A stretch of 64,000 nucleotides of DNA from Poronia punctata (Eukaryota > Ascomycota > Sordariomycetes > Xylariales > Xylariaceae): positions 62,001 through 126,000 of the forward strand of contig MU401559.1 in NCBI GenBank assembly GCA_022579005.1, in the 5' to 3' direction. Each line of letters begins with the position of its first letter. The stretch's first letter is position 1. Below the pieces are notes generated by a model. The model was not told where the DNA came from. It made no database searches and worked only from the letters and a program-made list of their open reading frames with translations. The translations under genes were made by a program, and so were the position numbers. Shown here in pieces: positions 14,155-27,023 of this stretch.

Positions 14155-15995
14155 ATGGCACCACCTCGAGGTAAACCCAAGGTCGACCTGCCGGTATTCA
14201 AGCCCGATCTACCGCCAGCCACCGAAGAAACCGATGCAGAGGACTTCGTGCCCTTACAACTTGAAGATCGCGAAGTCCTCACTTCCAAACTTCCATCCTC
14301 ACCACTTGAACTCTTTGAATCCTTCTTACCACATCAATTACTTGAAAAATGGGTGGCCTACTACGAAACATTGCGGCAAGACGGCCCTTCTCCAGACTCT
14401 GTAGACTTCCGTCCAACAAGTGTGGCTGAAATGTACTGTTTCCTGGCCATCGTCATATATATGGGTATTCACCCGGAAAGTAGCCTGAGTGGTTACTGGG
14501 CTGGTGACCACCAGCATCCCAAACACCCTATTTCCACGTACATGAGCATACGCCGATTCGAAGCACTTCAATCCAACTTTGTCTCCTGGGAACCTTATGA
14601 TGACAAGACGACTACTGTGTCGTGGCCATATTCAAGGATTGAGGAAGTCAGCCAAACAGTCAGAGAAGCTTCCAAAAGGTATCTTGAGCAAGTCCCTTTG
14701 AATCTCATGGTTGATGAGAGTCTGGCCAAGTACAAGAATAGGCGGACGTGGGAACGCATACGTAAAGGGAAGATTGTGCCGATTGGGTCCAAGGTTTGGT
14801 CCATAGGCTATCGTGGATATACCTTGGATTGGGTATGGGATTTTGATGACTTTACGCCCATTGGTAAGTGACACATACATCTGTTGTAATGTCAGCTAGT
14901 CCAAGGAGAGAAGAAACTCACAGCTACATAGGTGTGCCTTACCCTTCAAAGCCCTTACCAGGCCAAAAGGCCCAGCAGATTCCCGAGAATTCCCCAAGTG
15001 ACGTACTGGACCTAAAGGGGTTAAATGACATTCAAAAAGTCATTGTCACGTTGGTCAAACGGCTTCCAGCTCAGCCGTACCACCTGTTCTTCAATGACCT
15101 GTTCACGTCACCGAACCTGCTGCTATACCTACGCGAGCACATGGGTGTCGGCTGTACGGCTGAAGCCAGTAGGACATCTGGTATTCATCAGGAACTCGTA
15201 GACACCCAGGCCACCGACCGCAGGAAAGATGAGGAACCACGGGGCTACCTACTCCGCAAGGCGACGCCAGACGGAAAAGTACAACAACTTGCCTGGAAAG
15301 ACGATAGAATATCACTGTTCATGTCGACAGTGTATACCGGCCTTGAGCCTAGTATCACTCAAAATACGGCGCCTTATATGGATTTAGGAACGGCAAAGGC
15401 GAACGCGAATGCAGCTGGCAAGGAGAAGAGCCAGTCCGAAGTGGTTCCGCCGCTATTCGTCAACGCCTACAACATGCAGGAAAGTAGTGTAGGATATGCC
15501 GACCAACTACGATCCAACGACAGGTATGACCACAAAAAGGGCATGGGTCCTCATAGAAAGTGCCTGCTGTTGCGGTTCATCCTGGACGTAGCGCTCACCA
15601 ACAGCTTTCTCTTACAACACTGGTGTCCGGACGAGGCCAGAGCGTGGGAGAAAGTGAAAGACCCGGTGGTCTGGAAGGATATCATCATCCAGGCCATTCT
15701 CCGCGAGTACGGTGTCGCGTCCAAGGCCGGAGTCAAGGGTTACCCGAGCCGCAACGCGCTGAAGAGGCCTAATTCGGAGCATACGCCCATAAGAAGAGGG
15801 AAGAACGGTCATTGCAAGGCCTGTCAGGGAGTCACATTCAACAGTCTGAATAGAAAGGTGTTGGGCGAGTTGAATCCGAGCCCGCAGAAGAAATCGGAAG
15901 GGATGAAGAGGTCGCAGACGAGATATGGCTGTGCCGAGTGTGATGTGGCTCTGTGTAACTCGGATAAGTGCTGGTATTTTTGGCATCAGACATGA
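14155..15995 (+). CDS. piggyBac-type transposase-derived protein (DDE_Tnp_1_7), catalytic triad altered
   Basis: Two exons, 14155-14863 and 14932-15995, joined in phase 1 across a 68-bp intron (GTAAGT donor, TAG acceptor), give 590 residues with no internal stop. The order matches piggyBac transposases: an acidic N-terminus, a helical region (GYWAGDHQHP, 113-122), the first DDE strand MVDESLAKYK (185-194), the second block FFNDLFTSP (289-297), WKDD (358-361), the third block SSVGYADQL (421-429), and a C-terminal cysteine/histidine zinc finger (CKAC ... CAECDVALC ... WH). Asp 187 matches the first catalytic Asp. The usual second motif has DN where this protein has N291-D292, and the usual GVD has V423-G424, so the second and third catalytic Asp appear changed; Asp 427 of the ADQ motif is kept. 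With no terminal repeats seen, a domesticated gene or a decayed copy is likely. Confidence 0.85.
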
Positions 15996-17037
15996 TGATT
16001 TTTAAGTGGGTATTTCTTTGTTCGAGCGGCTGTTATTGGTTGGGATATCCATGTACGATAGAATGGCAGGCAGGAGCAGGAGGGAATGGTGGCAGATGGG
16101 GTAACAGTGAACACAGTATGCCTATTGGCTTCCTCTGTACTATCAGGACTTGTACATTACCAAGCACGTATCTACTCGTACGAGCATATTATGAAATCTT
16201 GGAAACATACGGTGCCTTTGACTTTACTCTGGGCGTGTCTGGGGTAGATATGCATGAACGTCAGTCTAGGACCAGATGTCGAAATGTAAGCTGATTAGAT
16301 ATTAGCCCCTCCAGCGGCCGCAGATTAAACGCCGTGGTCTCGTCAAGGCTGCATAAGACAATGCGAGACATGAAGATAACCAGAAAGCAAGACAACCCAT
16401 TTCCGGAGTTTCGTTGAGCGAGAAGCACGTTATTCAGCTGTTGGACCCCCCCCCCCCCCCCGCGCCTCCTAGGTGCATAGAAGTTAGAACCATCCATGGA
16501 ATTTTCGAAAAAGGTAATATGATTCCACCCACTACGATTGTTCGTGCAGAACGAACTATCACCAGATAGGCAGGCCACATTTGTCTGACCCCTTCAACCC
16601 ATACGAGTACAGCAACGGCGCAGGGTAACATTGCAAAATGCGGTCCATCTTGGTTAACCATCTAAAAAGACCACCCCCGATCAAGCCAATCCCCGCAGAT
16701 GGAATGTAACTTGACAAAAAACCCTCCCAACCAGCTTATCGGTGCTACTTAGGACTGGGTTAGGTAGGTACTTTTTGGCAAATCTTTGTTTGTAGGGGCG
16801 ATGGCGCGATCCTCGCAAAAGCGCACGCAGTTTTTTCGAACAAGCCGATGGCGAAATTGTAAATTAATTTACAAGTCATGATTGGGAGGGAAACCCGTTG
16901 AAAACGTGCTTTTCCCCTCTCATCTTCCCTATTCTATCCCGTTTCTGTCAATGGATGGGTGCTAGGTAGTCAAGTGTTCACCCCGCCATCACCTCTAAGC
17001 CAAGAGGTGAGACAATCTTATAAAACCAAGAGAAAAG
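15996..17037. other. Spacer downstream of the piggyBac-derived gene
   Basis: No gene seen. It contains a C16 run at 16446-16461 and octamer copies at about 16173 and 16602. No inverted repeat matching the region left of 14155 was found by eye. The last few hundred bases are the presumed promoter of the OPT gene. Confidence 0.5.
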
Positions 17038-19606
17038 ATGTCTACCGGCAGTAGTAGCACGCCAAGCGTCGGGATAGCTGAAGCCAAGTCAACCGGCGTT
17101 GAACCAACAGTGGAGTCGGCCGACAATATCCATGAGCGCAAGAACATCATCAACAACAAGCCGCGCGACGCCACGACGGAGAAGTTCGGTTTCGAAGATG
17201 CCGTCGAGGTAGACGCCGACCTCGAGAACGAAGATGACCCGGAGATCAGCCAGATCCCTCCCGAGGTTAGGAGGGTCGTCAGTCTACACGACGACACGTC
17301 TTTACCAACTCTCACTTTTCGCTATTTCGTGCTTGCTACCGTATTCGTCATCCCCGGCGCATTCTTATCGCAGATTAATACCTTCCGCACCACGTATGCG
17401 CCTTATTCCGTCTTTTTCGTCCAGATCGCCTCGAATTATGTTGGTCTATGGCTCGCGCGCGTATTGCCGAATCGCGAGTTCCGCATCCCTTTTACGAAAT
17501 GGACGTTCAACATGAACCCCGGCCCTTGGTCGGTCAAGGAACATGTATTGGTCACTTTGACGGCCGCCTCTGGCGCAACGGGCAATCTCGCCTCGACACC
17601 GATTTCCGTCGGAGAGCTGTATTTCAACGAACGGCTTCATCCGGCGGCAGCCATCTTCTTCATGTGGTCCATCGACGCAATAGGTTACTCCTTCGCCGCC
17701 ATTGCGCGCCAGATCCTGTTATACGAGCCCGGGTATCAATGGTGGCAGGCCCTCTGCCAGACCGCCCTCTTCGAAACGCAAGCAAAGCAGAACAAGAACC
17801 CGACCCCGGCTGCGCGAAAACAGTTCAAGGTCTTCTGGTTCGTGCTACTGGGCATCACGCTCTGGCAGTTCCTCCCCGAGTTCGTCTTTCCCTTCGTCAG
17901 CTCCCTCGCCTTTCTCTGCTGGGTGGCGCCGCACAACAAGATCGCCAACTTTCTCGGCTCCGGCCTCGGCGGCATGGGATTCCTCAACCTGAGCTTCGAC
18001 TGGGCCAACATATCCAACTACAACGCCGGCGTACCCTTGTTCCTCAGCCCCTGGTGGTCGCAAGTCGTGCTCTTCGCCTCTTTTGTCATGAGCTGCTGGA
18101 TTCTCCTCCCGGCGGCTAAATACGGCCATCTGGGCGGTTACGACCATTGTCTGATGACGAACAGGGCTTGCACCAAAGACGGCGAGAAATATCCCATCAC
18201 GGACCTCGTCACGGCCCAGAACACCTTTAACCAGACGGCGTACGACGAAAACGGCCCGATCTACCTCGGCGTGCATTACCTCTGGACCATCTTCTTCGAC
18301 TACGCTTCGTATATCTCGGCCTACAGCTGGATCGCCTTCTTCGGTGCCGCCAACATCAAATCCGCCTATAAGAAATTCCGCGCCAGGAAGAGGATGCCCG
18401 GCCAGGGTATCAATCACCAGTACACCGATCGTCTTAACGTGCTCATGCGCTCATATAAAGAAGTTCCGCTATGGTGGTACTTTGCGCTCTTCCTCGTAGC
18501 TTTCACGTCCATAATCACAATCGTCGCCCTGGATCTCCTGTATATCCCCTGGTGGGCCTTTTTCGTCGCCTTGGCGACAGGCGCGGTCGTCGTCGTGCCA
18601 TTGGGTTGGTTATACGCCGTTAGCAATTTCCAGCTTCCCATCGGGACATTCAACGAATTGTTATACGGAACAATGGTGCAGAATCTAAGTCATCACCGGA
18701 ATCCCATTGGCGCTAGCGTAAGTTCACCCTTTTCCCCTTTCCCCTTTCCCCTTTCCATCCACCCATCCACAACACAAAACTAACTATGATGGGCGGGAAA
18801 AATAGATCTACGGCTCAATAGCAGGCGACGCCTGGTACAGAGCGCAATACATACTCCAAGACCAGAAAATCGGCCACTACATGCACGTACCCCAACGCAC
18901 CGTCTTCTTCTCCCAAGTCTTCGGCATCACCCTCGGCGTTCCCATCAACTACGCCGCCATGCGCTGGGTCCTCAACACCAAACGCGACTACCTGACCGGC
19001 GAACTCGAGGACCCGGCACATATCTGGACAGGTCAGGCTTTGGCCGGTTACTTGACTTTGGGTGTACAATATGTTTTAATTGTAAGTAGTTTTTCCCCTC
19101 CTCCCCCCCCCCCCCCTTTTTTTTCCCTTCCCCTTTTCTCCTTCCATGTCTACCCAAAGTTAACACCAAAAAAAAAAAAAAAGGGCCCAACAAAACTCTT
19201 CCAACAACAACAATGGCAACCCCTCCCCTACGCCTTCCTCTTCGGCGCCGGCCTCCCCGCCATCATATACACCCTTCACCGCCTCTTTCCCAAATCCCGC
19301 CTCAAGTTCCACCTATGGAACACCACCATCTTCTGCAGCGGCGCCTCCATCTTCTACGGCAACGTGTCGACGGGCTATCTATCTCGCTTCATAGGCGGCT
19401 TCGTCGTCATGTACTGGGCCTATCGATACCGCTATCAACTCTGGGCGCGGTATAATTTCCTCTTGGCGGCCGCTTTCGACGCCGGGTTCAACCTGAATCT
19501 CTTGTTGATCTTCTTGTTTTTCGGCAGTGGGAAGGTCGTTACGATGCCGCATTGGTGGGGGAATGATCCGGTTAGTGTGGAGAAGTGTTATGCGTTGGAT
19601 GATTGA
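17038..19606 (+). CDS. Oligopeptide transporter, OPT family
   Basis: Proton-coupled uptake of small peptides (or glutathione-like substrates) across the plasma membrane is the usual role of this family; the exact substrate cannot be read here. Three exons, 17038-18717, 18806-19081 and 19184-19606, all joined in phase 0, give 792 residues. An acidic cytosolic N-terminus (about 1-90) precedes a polytopic core. The OPT signature NPGPWSVKEHV starts at residue 160. The segment coded by exon 2 (GDAWYRAQYILQDQKIGHYM) and exon 3 (LHRLFPKSRLKFHLWN, TGYLSRFIGGFVVMYWA, IFLFFGSGK) match the family closely through to the C-terminus. The motif usually written KIPPR is HVPQR here. Introns are 88 and 102 bp; the second holds C14, T8 and A-rich runs and ends AAG directly after a poly-A tract. 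Confidence 0.93.
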
Positions 19607-20434
19607 TGATATTCATGAGGAGGAGGAGGAGGAGGAGGGTTTTTTTTTTTTGGTTAGGTAAGTAGGTAGGTATTTGTATAAAGGGGGTGAGTGAGTGAGT
19701 GAGTGAGTGAGTGAGTGTGATTTGGTTAGAGTAGAGTAGAGTAGGTGTTCTTCTACCTATCCTAGATATCTCTAGAGAATAGAGTTGGTCAAAGTACAAC
19801 TTAGAAATATGACAAAGAGGAAAGATCTATACTCATAAGAAGACTAGAAAAATATCCGACACGATTATCTTATCTGAAAATCATAAAAAATGACCATGTC
19901 CTCAAGGCCAAAAAGGGGTAACACAAAGCATCATTAACCTAAGGTAGCTATCCGAATACATAGTAACATACCGGATTAGAAAAATCAGAAAACTGGTAGC
20001 AGTGGTATGCATATTCGGCATTGAATATAGGATATAGAATACACTACACTAGTAAAAACACACAATTAACACGAGTCCGTGTCATGTTATTAGGCCATCT
20101 TATAATCTCACCATGACCCGGTTTGTCTATTTGAGGAGTCTATTTTAGAGCCCGTCCTCCCTCAAGAGTGTCCCTGCACAGAATGAAAAGAACAAACCCA
20201 AACAAAAAGAGGTATATCCGCCTGAAAACCCAGCTTCATCGACGCCTTGATGATGCACCGTAAAAACTTGCAATGTACCAGACGCGAAATCGAAAGTACA
20301 CAAACGCCGAGCCATGCCAAAAAAAAAAAATTCATCAATAACCCATGAGGAAAGCATAGTGCCGTATGTCTTTCACCCGTTCGGAATATGTCCCTCGAAA
20401 GACGAAAGGGTGTGTTCTCTCACTTCAGAGCCAA
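19607..20434. other. Convergent spacer with GGA and GTGA repeats
   Basis: This 828-bp stretch separates the convergent OPT and DUF3405 genes. It has a GGA trinucleotide run near 19617-19639 and a GTGA tetranucleotide run near 19688-19720, both just past the OPT stop and probably in its 3' untranslated region. Nothing else was recognised. Confidence 0.6.
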
Positions 20435-22744
20435 TCAGCCGAAAGGAAGCCTCGATTCGCTTTCGTAGCCACTCTCTGTCGGAGCTACATCTTTGATCGG
20501 ATGCATCAGCATCGGTGGGAGGCACGTGCGGCCATGCATATCTTCCCACTCTTCGCCTCCCATCTTCGTGTCTTCATATCCCATCATGTTGTTGTAGAGT
20601 CTCTGCGGCGGGCTTGCTCTGTAATACCAAGTGGTACCTCCATATCTGGCCTCGCGTCCCCAGCCGATGGGAGAGTTGTCGCCTCCGCTCTCGCCCTTCT
20701 CACCCGGGTTAAACCATCGGGCAACATCTTCGCCCTTCCATGGTCGGTCAAAGAACATGGGCATCGGGGCGTACACAGCCTTGAGGCCATGAAGCATGGC
20801 GATGGTCTGACACGCCATTTCCGACGCTATGTGGTTCCCCCGAAGGTTCTCAACGTGCATGATATCCAAAAGTCTCTTGGAGATTCTGGAATGAGTGACG
20901 ATAGTTACGCGTCGCGGTAGCTGCTGAGTTGCGTGCGAAGAGTCGTTAAATCCCCACACGTCATTAGCACCCACCCATCCACTGTTCTTAACATTGATGA
21001 TGGGCGCTACCGTGATCAGATCAGCTTCTTCGCCGACACCCCATTTGTAATCGTCATCTTCGGGCTTCGCCACCGGCGGTTTGGGGCCGACTGGGTGGAT
21101 AAAAGGGAGATCAGGGGGGCCCCAGATTGTATCGGCTCCAGCTGCCTCTTCCACCTGTTTCCGAAATTCAGTATCATAGTCTCCGTGCGCTGAAGGGATG
21201 TAGTATCGTTCGCTTCTTTCCCAAAGACCGCGGCGTGGCTGACGCTTCGCAAAGCCAGAGAGCTTCTCCAAGAAATCATAATGCTGGCCAGTAATTCTCG
21301 CATCCATCTCCCAGTTCCAGACGTAGTCAAATTCCGGAAATTCCTGGATAAATTTCTGAACAGAAAGCCACTGAGCCACATGCACTGTCGCCTTGTCGGG
21401 GTCCAATCTCGGATACATGGCCCGAGTAGCCTCGTCGTTCCAAAGTACGGCAATGTCCCTAAATTCCGGAGGGACACTCTGATGGAGCACGTATTGGTAT
21501 GTTCCTTCGTCGTCCCAGATTGCGTATGCGTTATCTCTCACGTGTACGAGGAGGAAAACTTGATAGAGACCACCTGTCCGTAGGGAAACCTCACTGATCA
21601 GCGCACGTATCGCCTGCTTGTCATTTTCGTTGTAGTCTTTCCCGGTATAAGTTCGCAGTAAGATGGCGGTTCGGGATTCCTTTTTAGCCGTGGCCTTGGG
21701 GTTATTATACACCCTCTCTGCGACTGGTGGTCTAGGTGGTCCAAAGCCTCTTCGGAGATCATCGTTGTGGTGAGGATTTTTGGGCGCATCACTCAGTTCA
21801 TAGTCGCTCTCCGCCCCGATAAAAGGGGTCGTCTTTTGATGGGAATATACCGATTTCACGTAGGCGTTCGGTTGACCATCTAGATCGAACCGTGCCTTGT
21901 TCTTCTGAATGCAGTTATCCTGTAGCTCGCCCCAATTCACTTTGTCCCAATCGACCGAGGGAGGAGATGAGTCGTTGGCATTCTGGAATCCATACATGCC
22001 GAGTCGTGTTTCACGCTCAAAGCACAGATCGCCGTCCATTCCCAAAGCTTCATAGCTACCAATCAGAGGCTTGGGGAAGTCCTTCGGGACTCCTTTAAAC
22101 GCCATGATATCGGCTACGGGCTTTCCTTCGGGTCCGTCGCAAGGGACATATCCCTGTTTATTCCACTCCTTCTCTTTCGTGTACGGATTGTAGACGTAGG
22201 GTTTATGGGAAGCGAAATACGGTAGTTCGTCGGCGAGGGTCAGTTGCTCTTCGAAACTAGATGAACGTGGTTTGTTGGTGTCCAAGGTATTGATGGTCTT
22301 GCCATATATCGCATCCGCCCCGAACGCACTGCAGTTTTTAGATCAGGTTCCGCATATAATTTGACAGTTATGGTTATGTGGTACTTACAACCCGAGCTGT
22401 TCATGTTCTAGCCGAAACTGTTGTCGAATAGCTTCTTGCTGCTCTTCTTGTGCCTCCTTCATTTTGTCTTCAAAGGGCATTATATAATTGGGATCATTTG
22501 GATCATCGATTGACCCGACTTCCTTGACTTCGGCGACAGGAAGCGGCGCTTGCGCCACCTGAGCCACCTGAACCGCTTCGCGGGGCGGTTCTGCTACAAC
22601 TGCTGCTTCTGTGCTCTTCTGTATGATATGTCTGTACTGCGAAGTATCTTGCCACATAAGCCAGTAGATCGTTGCCACCGTAAATGCAAATACGAAAAGG
22701 CCTTTAGGCCTGGTGAGCCACCGGCGTGGCTGAACTGCTAACAT
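20435..22744 (-). CDS. DUF3405 family type II membrane protein
   Basis: Two exons on the minus strand, 22744-22389 and 22328-20435, separated by a 60-bp intron (GTAAGT donor, CTGCAG acceptor, phase 2), give 749 residues. Joining them adds a short linker (GADAIYGKTINT) that is missing from either open frame alone. The N-terminus is short and basic, then hydrophobic at about residues 15-30 (GLFVFAFTVATIYWLMW), as in Golgi type II proteins. A Glu/Gln/Ala-rich stem follows. The globular part matches the fungal DUF3405 family: RTAILLRTYTGKDY, YQVFLLVHVRDN, YVWNWEMDARITGQHYDFL and NLRGNHIASEMACQT. The acidic WEMDAR patch and overall layout resemble a glycosyltransferase fold, but I know of no demonstrated activity and claim none. 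Confidence 0.88.
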
Positions 22745-25700
22745 CGCGCCCGGATCTTGTCGAGTGTCGCGGTTTGATATTGTGACGGTTTAGGTAACCA
22801 GGAACCCCAAGGCCATCGGTAGCGAAACAAAGCAGACAAATCCGAAAATAGTTTTATCCCGAGATGGGAGCTGTGTATTAAGTTGGTGCAGTCCCCCAAG
22901 GGCCCCCAAGGGGAAAGGAATGCAGTTAGAATCGGAGGGGCGGGCGCAAAGAACGTGGGGGACCCCTATCAAAGGACGGTCGGGTCTGTAATATCTCGGG
23001 ACCAGAAGGTTTTGCTGTTCAATGGAGACAGCGTCGGTCGGAGAGTAGTCTAGGTTAGGTTAGGAGGAAGAAGGGCTAGACAAAGAGAGCCAGACCCGGC
23101 GAAGGGAGGTAAATGGCAAACACGTTGGCTGAGACAATGGGTTATTAAAAAAGGTACACCGGCCACTGGCGCCACAGAACATAGACGGTGTGACGTTGAG
23201 AAAAAGCCGAACCGGGGGTTTCGAAGGAAGGAAAGGGTCTCTGGAACCAGGGTAGGTACAATGTAGGATTGGGACCCGGGGATAAGAAGAGTTGCAGATC
23301 ACAGCAAGACAAATTTGCCATTCGGTATGAATGGTTGATAAGATATGTTCAACTAGGACATGTACGTTGAGAATACTATGTAGATTGGGCAAGAAATAGG
23401 GAAAATTTTTGTTTGTGCGCTATTGTACAAAGTGGTGTGAAAGGTTTGGTACATGACAATTGTAAAGAAGTTGTACCAATTCCAACATTATGATGCAGTA
23501 GACCCGGAGAATCGATCGCCAAGCTTGCAGGTTTGGAGGAAAGCCGGTTGCGCAATTGCGGTAGATGGTTGGAAGTAGGTAGGTGGGCGGCACAGTGGGT
23601 AGCAAGCCTATGGGCCATATTGCACGTCGCCCGTAGTTGATGACAGGCTGGACAAATACTGGGGTACCGCTAGGGGTCTCTCTAAAGACCCACAAACCCA
23701 CCAGAGTACCTTTGTAGGTAGCTTTGCAGTGAATAGCATACATAACGCATCACTACCGGTAAGGACCTGGTACAGGAAGAGGCACTTGCGCAGGTTTCGA
23801 AGTTTACTTAGTCTACAAGTACTTGTAGAATAGGACACATTGCAACGTAAGAAGATCTACACCACGGGCGTTATTTCGAGCCCCCTTTTGGGATAATATA
23901 AAGTTACGCTAGTACTATATTGTGTACAAGTTCAATTATTACAAAGGCGAAACCATGCGATACCAAGACAACTTGAAATTGATAACTCCTTTTACACATG
24001 TTTTAGCGTCAGGGGTGATTGACCCAATACTATGATCGACCTTCCGTGTACAGATATAGTCGTGATGCTCGACAATGATAGGCAATTTAGGATTTATACT
24101 ATACACTTATCAAGTAGGTTAGAGCAAAAACATGTGCTACAATCTTTAAATAACACGCACCCCATTACCCTTCCGGCTATCAATTTGGACAATAAAACAA
24201 GGCAAAGTAGCAACGTAGGAGGGTACTGCATATACTAGGTATGTAGGTATATTATTTGTAACAAGCCGAGAACATGCCACTGTCCCAGGAGGCAGTAAGC
24301 ACGACCCTTTGCCAAGCTTTCCCCCAATCAAACAAGTACCAAGCACATTTTGAAACGGTCGAGCTATTTCCTATTCAGTCATATATAGAGCCAATCATTT
24401 TACACCATCTCTTGATGCGCTTAAATAGAGGCCAGCCAGATAGACACACAACTTCGCCCGCGCGCAAGAGCAAAAGATACCGCCGGATAGTCTAGACTAG
24501 GTTACAGCCTATTAAGCATCTTTGGTCTCAAATCTAGTTCATATAATACCGGTTAAGGTAAGAGGTTATCCACCAAGCGACCAGCCGTGGGACTTGGTAC
24601 ATGTGCCACAAGCCTCACGGAGTGTTTCATGTGAGATGATCTGCGACCATCTTCCATAGTGCTCCACCAACCAAGCCCTCAGGCCAATAACAAGAAATGG
24701 GGGATTTTTTGGCACAGAAAACGTGGACTTGAGAGATCTTCACCGCTCGCTTTACACAGCCACCTCTTAAAATGCCAATCGACATGCCAACTGGCTTTCT
24801 ACCAGGCATATTGTGATGGTGCGGGTTGACCATATAATATCAGTTAGATGCACTGATATGAGATGGGTAAATATCTTTCCGGTGAAGACTGGATTTCCTG
24901 CCGCAAAAGCGCAGAAACGCGGCCACGCTAGGAGGAGTAGCAGCAGGACGGAGACTGACGACATCCGTCATCCGTCATCAAATACATATTAGTAGATGTA
25001 CACGTATTAGTTCCATTGATTGAGAACACGACCAAGGCAAACATTGCAACCGCCTACGATACTCATACTAATTAATCACTTACAAACCCAAAAGGATAAA
25101 TACTGTCTACTCATATTAGCCAATGTCTCACGCCTGTTCTGTCATCTTTCCCAACTCCAGCTGAAAGAACTCTCTAAACAATTACGAATCCCTGATCATC
25201 ATCACCATCTCCACCATTACCCGCCAAATAGCACAGGAAAGGGCTCAATCCACCATAACGTAATCAAAGGTGGCCGCAAAAAATTGGCTGAGCTCATCCC
25301 GATGACGTAACAAGCCAAAACCGAACAGAAAAGGATCATCCAACATTCATTCACAAAAAGGACAGAGATAAGTTTACAACTAGTAGAGAGGGGGTTGAGC
25401 AGATCAGTCATCAGTGAATACAAAAATTGGCTAGACTAACGCAGCACCGGAAGGGCCATGGATATATTTGAACGGTACGGTAACCAAATCTACACGTATA
25501 TTACATCTACAAATTGAACCTCATGTTGTACTCGTAAGCTCTCTTGGAGTCCTGCTTGCCAGCCCCATCCCACTATTAGAAACAAGCAAATACGTCATCG
25601 TCTCTGACCGGAAACGGTTCCCCGCCGTTTTAAAAACTTAATTACTGTGTAATTAATACTCTAAAAGGATAGGAATGTTTCCAAAAAAAATATTCAAGGA

Positions 25701-26622
25701 GCCACATTAAACTAAACAAGTCGCGGCTCTCACGTAGCGTCGGTACTTGTAAAGTAAAGGGAAAAAAGACCGGGTCCGGTTGTCCATGCTTTCTATTTTA
25801 ATGGATTTTTGTTACGACAGTATTTGCCCATCATCACATGCGAGCAGGATGTACGAGTACATGTATCTGATTCATGTTGACCCAGGTACTCGTAGACCAA
25901 AAACACTTTAAAATACACGCTCAGTCAGGGTCGCTCCGTGCGTACGAGTAGGTTAGGTTAAATGATGGCAACATTTACTTAAATAGACACGTATGTAAGC
26001 TTATTTGCCAAAACTTGCTCACTTTTTTCTTTTCTTTCAAGTTTCATGGTATTAAATAGATGCTGGCTTGTAAGGACGCTACGAGCAGATAATAATTACC
26101 AGCCGGGCGCATCTAGAGGAAATGCAAATACAGCAGTAACCGAGCGGCTACTCGTACAGAAGAGTCCTGTATTTACCTCGAGAGGGAATCTCTTGTCATA
26201 CGAGTTACATACCCTTCTAATCTGACTCGAGCAAAAAAGTGAGAAATCTGTTGTCCCAAGGTCACCTACTCGTACTCGTCAAATTAAAGCCCTTGCCAGC
26301 CCAGGCAAATACGGAGGGGATTCCTGTAGTTTTAAGGTAAAGGTTAGGAGAGGTAGGTAAATAGGGCAAGAAACCAAAGCCCGACCTACGATATACATAC
26401 GAGTAGGTAGGTAGGTGTAGGGATAGAAGTAACTTTATATATCCCATGACCCCCCAGTTGTTGGGCGAATACTTGAGTGAAGGGATATAATTCAAACCAA
26501 CACGGGGTCGGGGGGAAGACTAGCCGAGTTTACAAACACAAAAACACAAACACACAAACACAAACACGACGTCCTACGTGTACATATTTTAACAAACACC
26601 CGAAATCAACACCGAAGCCGGC

Positions 26623-26708
26623 TCCCAATCCCAATCCCAATCCCAATCCTAATCCCAATCCTAGTCTAGATACAGAGGAAAGTTACCTACCTACCTACCT
26701 ACCTACCT
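26623..26708. repeat. CCCAAT hexamer and ACCT tetramer arrays
   Basis: A CCCAAT array of about six to seven slightly degenerate units is followed by about six ACCT units. These are simple tandem repeats in gene-free sequence. Confidence 0.8.
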
Positions 26709-26985
26709 CCAAGTTCACTCCCTCATCCTCGGGAAGATAATAGTCTAGGTGGATAATAACTCCTCTTCAATCCAAGGTATGTGCGTAGGCTAGGTAGGTA
26801 AGTTAAGGGGGGGGGGGGAATAAGATTCCTCACAAGCAAAGCAAAGACATGTCCAAAACCTAGGTTGAGATGACTCGGATCAAAACTTTCGAGCTATTTA
26901 CCTTACCCTACTCGTAACCCAGTTATATATCTTCAAAACGACTCTCTCGGCCCGTCACGGGAGTTTCGTCTAAGCGAGATATCTA

Positions 26986-27023
26986 ACCAAACCTAACCAA
27001 ACCAAACCAAACCAAACCAAACC
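26986..27023. repeat. AACCA pentanucleotide array
   Basis: About seven tandem units of the AACCA/ACCAA type. The array sits immediately left of an octamer copy at 27034. Confidence 0.8.

Noticed and set aside
13478..17037. Terminal inverted repeats of an intact piggyBac element
   Set aside because: I looked for TTAA followed by CCC and a matching GGG-TTAA partner around the transposase-like gene and found no convincing pair; a computed self-alignment would be decisive.
17448..18417. Overlapping frames within the OPT gene on both strands
   Set aside because: High GC at third positions opens alternative frames; only the plus-strand transporter frame shows family motifs.
26477..26740. Frame coding an Asn-Pro repeat peptide
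   Set aside because: The peptide is a direct read-through of the CCCAAT and ACCT simple repeats.
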